Assembly (NCBI GenBank): GCA_051004015.1
Contig: JBPCKT010000128.1
Coordinates: 1-64,000, forward strand
Source: SXOA01 sp051004015
Lineage (GTDB): Bacteria; Planctomycetota; Planctomycetia; Pirellulales; Pirellulaceae
Direction: 5' to 3'
DNA: 64,000 nucleotides
The stretch's first letter is position 1. Each line of letters opens with the position of its first letter. Below the pieces are notes generated by a model. It was given only the letters and a program-made list of their open reading frames with translations, did no database searches and was not told the DNA's origin. The position numbers were made by a program, and so were the translations under genes. Below, piece after piece: positions 62,509-64,000 of this stretch.

Positions 62509-62557
62509 AGACTTCTCAATCCTGTAAAACCTTGGACGCCTAAGACTTCCGACCCCT
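62484..62557. repeat. inverted repeat supplying a stop codon and a start region
   Basis: Arms at 62484-62506 and 62535-62557 match at 22 of 23 bases. Read on the minus strand, the first arm encodes RGRKS and the TAG stop of the DUF1573-like gene; the second contains the last base of the prepilin ATG and codons 2-8 (TPKTPDP). The element therefore spans the junction of two genes. Confidence 0.9.
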
Positions 62558-63019
62558 TAGCTCTACGGGAGTACTTTTCTTGGTGCGGGCAACCCCCTCG
62601 CCTCGAATTTCAAACTCGCATGGCCACAACGTCCGACCATCCGTGAAAAAAAGCTCGTAGCGGCGCTCGAACTTGCCGAGACGATGGGCCGAAACCTCCA
62701 GCGGAATCCAGGCCGATTTGCCGGCCCCAATCACCCCTATTTTTTCGTTCTCCCAACTGGAGCAAAAGGTCGGGTCTCAGCCCCACCCCTGCGCATTGTG
62801 CAGCGTAATGGGCCTGCTCGTGCCGTTCACAATCTCAATCTGGCGGACTTCGCTCACGTCCTTCACCAGCACCAGCCGCGCGAGGCCCTCCGCCCGGATG
62901 AACACTTTGCCGGCCGAGCGCTGAGTCACCGCCAGACCAATGGCCGCCGCGATCAGGAGCACGCCGGCACCCACAAGCCCCAACGAAACAAACCGGTCGA
63001 TGAGAGCCAGGCGCGTCAT
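62540..63019 (-). CDS. DUF1573-like membrane-anchored protein with in-frame TGA (candidate selenoprotein)
   Basis: If the TGA at 62777-62779 (codon 81) is read as an amino acid, the product has 159 residues: a TM helix at ~9-31, then a beta-rich extracytoplasmic domain like DUF1573 (RQIEIVNGTSRPITL; GAGKSAWIPLEV; FEIRGEGVA). Codon 81 sits in GWG-U-DPTFC, five residues before Cys86, where relatives tend to have Cys. The same frame stays open for 78 more sense codons with clear protein character. It starts four bases after the upstream gene and joins the prepilin through a repeat. It is either Sec-encoding, a nonsense allele, or a sequencing error. Confidence 0.6.
62733..62779 (-). promoter_or_regulatory. 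candidate bacterial SECIS hairpin after the in-frame UGA
   Basis: Downstream of UGA on the minus strand, CUCC (62762-62759) pairs with GGAG (62753-62750) around a 5-base loop AGUUG. The stem extends as UUUUG with CGAAA past a 2-base AA bulge (one G-U pair), and ACCC pairs with GGGU lower down. Eighteen bases separate UGA from the loop, and G is the second loop base. These match the known limits of bacterial SECIS elements. A hairpin this size can arise by chance, so this is suggestive only. Confidence 0.42.
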
Positions 63020-63023
63020 GATT

Positions 63024-64000
63024 TCACCTGGCTGTTTTCCGATACCGATGCCAAAACAGTCCCGCGACGACCAGGATCAGCCCCGCGCCACCGAACCACA
63101 CAAAGATGGGTACGCCCGGTTTTTGAAAGCCGGGGGGTTCCGGGAGGCCGAATGCGGAAAGGTAAAAGTTCGCCTTGGGCGGAGTGGTGAACGACCGCTT
63201 GAGAGTTTCATTTATTTCCATTTTAACGATTTCGCCAGTCGCTTTGTTGACCGACTTACTTTTGAACACGTACAGCGGGCCAGGTGGCCCCGCCCCGACG
63301 TTGACTTCCTCCGTGAGAACGTAAGTGATGTCTCCCTGGGTGAGTTCGGCCGTGACCCGCCGAATCTGGAAGTAATTATCGGGATCCAGATCCAGCATGA
63401 ACTCTTTGTAGGGAATCCAGGCTTTACCGAACGGGATCGTCCGATCGCTTCGCTGATGGTCATAGCTGATTTCACAGCGGACATATCGTTTATCCCCCTC
63501 GGCGAGATATTCCGCGCTGCGGAGTTGAAAGTAGGGTTTGCTGAAGATCTCGGGCAGGGCCTCGACATGCACGATCAGAAAATCATTTTCCGTCAACCAA
63601 CTGCTTCTGAACATGTCCCGCGGCGGTTCCTGGCCCGCATCCTCCGGAGCGAGCTTTTGCAGCGCGACGAGCTTGAAGGGCCCCTCGCGTCTCGCGGCCC
63701 GCAACTGAAAATAGTACTGGTCATTGATTCCAAGCACGGTGACGCGCAGCGCCGGCTCCTTTGGGTTTTCCTCCTCGACCGTGAGGTCCTCTCCGATGGT
63801 CAACTTAAATGCCCCGCGGGACTTAGTTGTGCCTTGGCCCGTCGTTTTCTCGACTCCGCCAGAAATCCGCTTGGCGACAGCCTCTTTGGAGTGGTTTAGG
63901 GCTCGCTCGCGAAACCGCTTCCATTCCCGGGGCGCTTCCTCCAGCACGCGGCGCTTGAGCTCTTCGTCGCCAATGGCCGCGACCGGCGCGGACCACGCCC
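63024..64000 (-). CDS. C-terminally membrane-anchored protein, 5' end outside the window
   Basis: The frame is open from the window edge to the stop at 63024 (about 325 codons), so the true start lies beyond 64000. Codons near the edge read WSAPVAAIGDEELKRR, which looks like the end of a signal peptide. The body is soluble and beta-rich (FKLVALQKLAPEDAG, YVRCEISYDHQRS); a TM helix (VPIFVWFGGAGLILVVAGLFW) and basic tail end it. Function unknown. Only four bases separate it from the TGA-containing gene, so the two and the prepilin probably form one operon. Confidence 0.75.
   Translation of the reverse strand, partial: AWSAPVAAIGDEELKRRVLEEAPREWKRFRERALNHSKEAVAKRISGGVEKTTGQGTTKSRGAFKLTIGEDLTVEEENPKEPALRVTVLGINDQYYFQLRAARREGPFKLVALQKLAPEDAGQEPPRDMFRSSWLTENDFLIVHVEALPEIFSKPYFQLRSAEYLAEGDKRYVRCEISYDHQRSDRTIPFGKAWIPYKEFMLDLDPDNYFQIRRVTAELTQGDITYVLTEEVNVGAGPPGPLYVFKSKSVNKATGEIVKMEINETLKRSFTTPPKANFYLSAFGLPEPPGFQKPGVPIFVWFGGAGLILVVAGLFWHRYRKTAR

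Noticed and set aside
62540..62734. Separate small gene starting at GTG 62734
   Set aside because: It is in the same frame as the upstream part and continues its domain; one gene with an in-frame TGA explains both better.

Overview
This window looks like part of a Planctomycetota chromosome, probably Pirellulales or a near relative. The organism call rests on gene content: a DUF1559 prepilin-type protein, a secreted metalloprotease with a planctomycete LEPRxLL-like N-terminal leader, a NatB-CPBP fusion transporter, very large Gly/Met/Pro-rich envelope proteins, and tetrahydromethanopterin (H4MPT)-linked C1 genes (fae, mtdB and a cofactor operon), a known trait of planctomycetes. Base composition is GC-rich. 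The first ~110 bases are a poly-G/poly-C tract that looks like a contig-end artefact, so the 5' side of the suf operon is missing. I saw no tRNA, rRNA, CRISPR array or transposase gene.

Layout. 0.1-4.7 kb: suf operon (sufC, sufB, sufD, a Rieske-SufT fusion). 4.7-7.7 kb: a small phosphatase, a Cys-rich protein, a TylF-like methyltransferase and an AAA ATPase. 7.9-11.1 kb: NatA and a NatB-CPBP fusion. 11.7-17.5 kb: a complete type I restriction-modification system (hsdR, hsdM, hsdS). 17.8-23.8 kb: metalloprotease, D-2-hydroxyacid dehydrogenase, D-aminoacylase-like amidohydrolase, small lipoprotein and MFS exporter. 24.2-31.0 kb: a type IV pilus-like operon with a PilM-PilN fusion and two membrane-anchored proteins carrying collagen-like GMP repeats, closed by a strong terminator. 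31-43 kb: housekeeping genes (apt, prfA, rpmE, trpF, hemC) mixed with a ChlI/MoxR-type ATPase, a SEC-C protein and several envelope proteins.

43.2-51.2 kb is a C1 cluster. Five genes on the minus strand (SDR, DHPS-like, pabB, pabA, DUF447) are joined by successive 4-base ATGA overlaps, and fae and mtdB lie on the same strand beyond them. Together they suggest H4MPT biosynthesis and formaldehyde oxidation. A lone FabD-like acyltransferase interrupts the cluster on the plus strand. 51.4-60.7 kb holds two envelope proteins, one of 1353 residues with VWA, STN-like and DUF2135-like parts, then a FabZ/ACP/FabZ-like lipid module and PTS enzyme I. 60.7-61.6 kb is gene-free and repeat-rich. 61.6-64.0 kb, minus strand, is a tight operon running off the window: a C-terminally anchored protein, a DUF1573-like membrane protein interrupted by an in-frame TGA, and the DUF1559 prepilin.

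Two observations stand out. The TGA at 62777-62779 is followed by 78 further open sense codons and by an RNA hairpin with the geometry of a bacterial SECIS, making this a candidate selenoprotein (or a nonsense allele). Second, many different short inverted repeats sit at gene junctions and often supply stop codons, start codons or terminal residues of neighbouring proteins, so these elements are shaping protein ends here.
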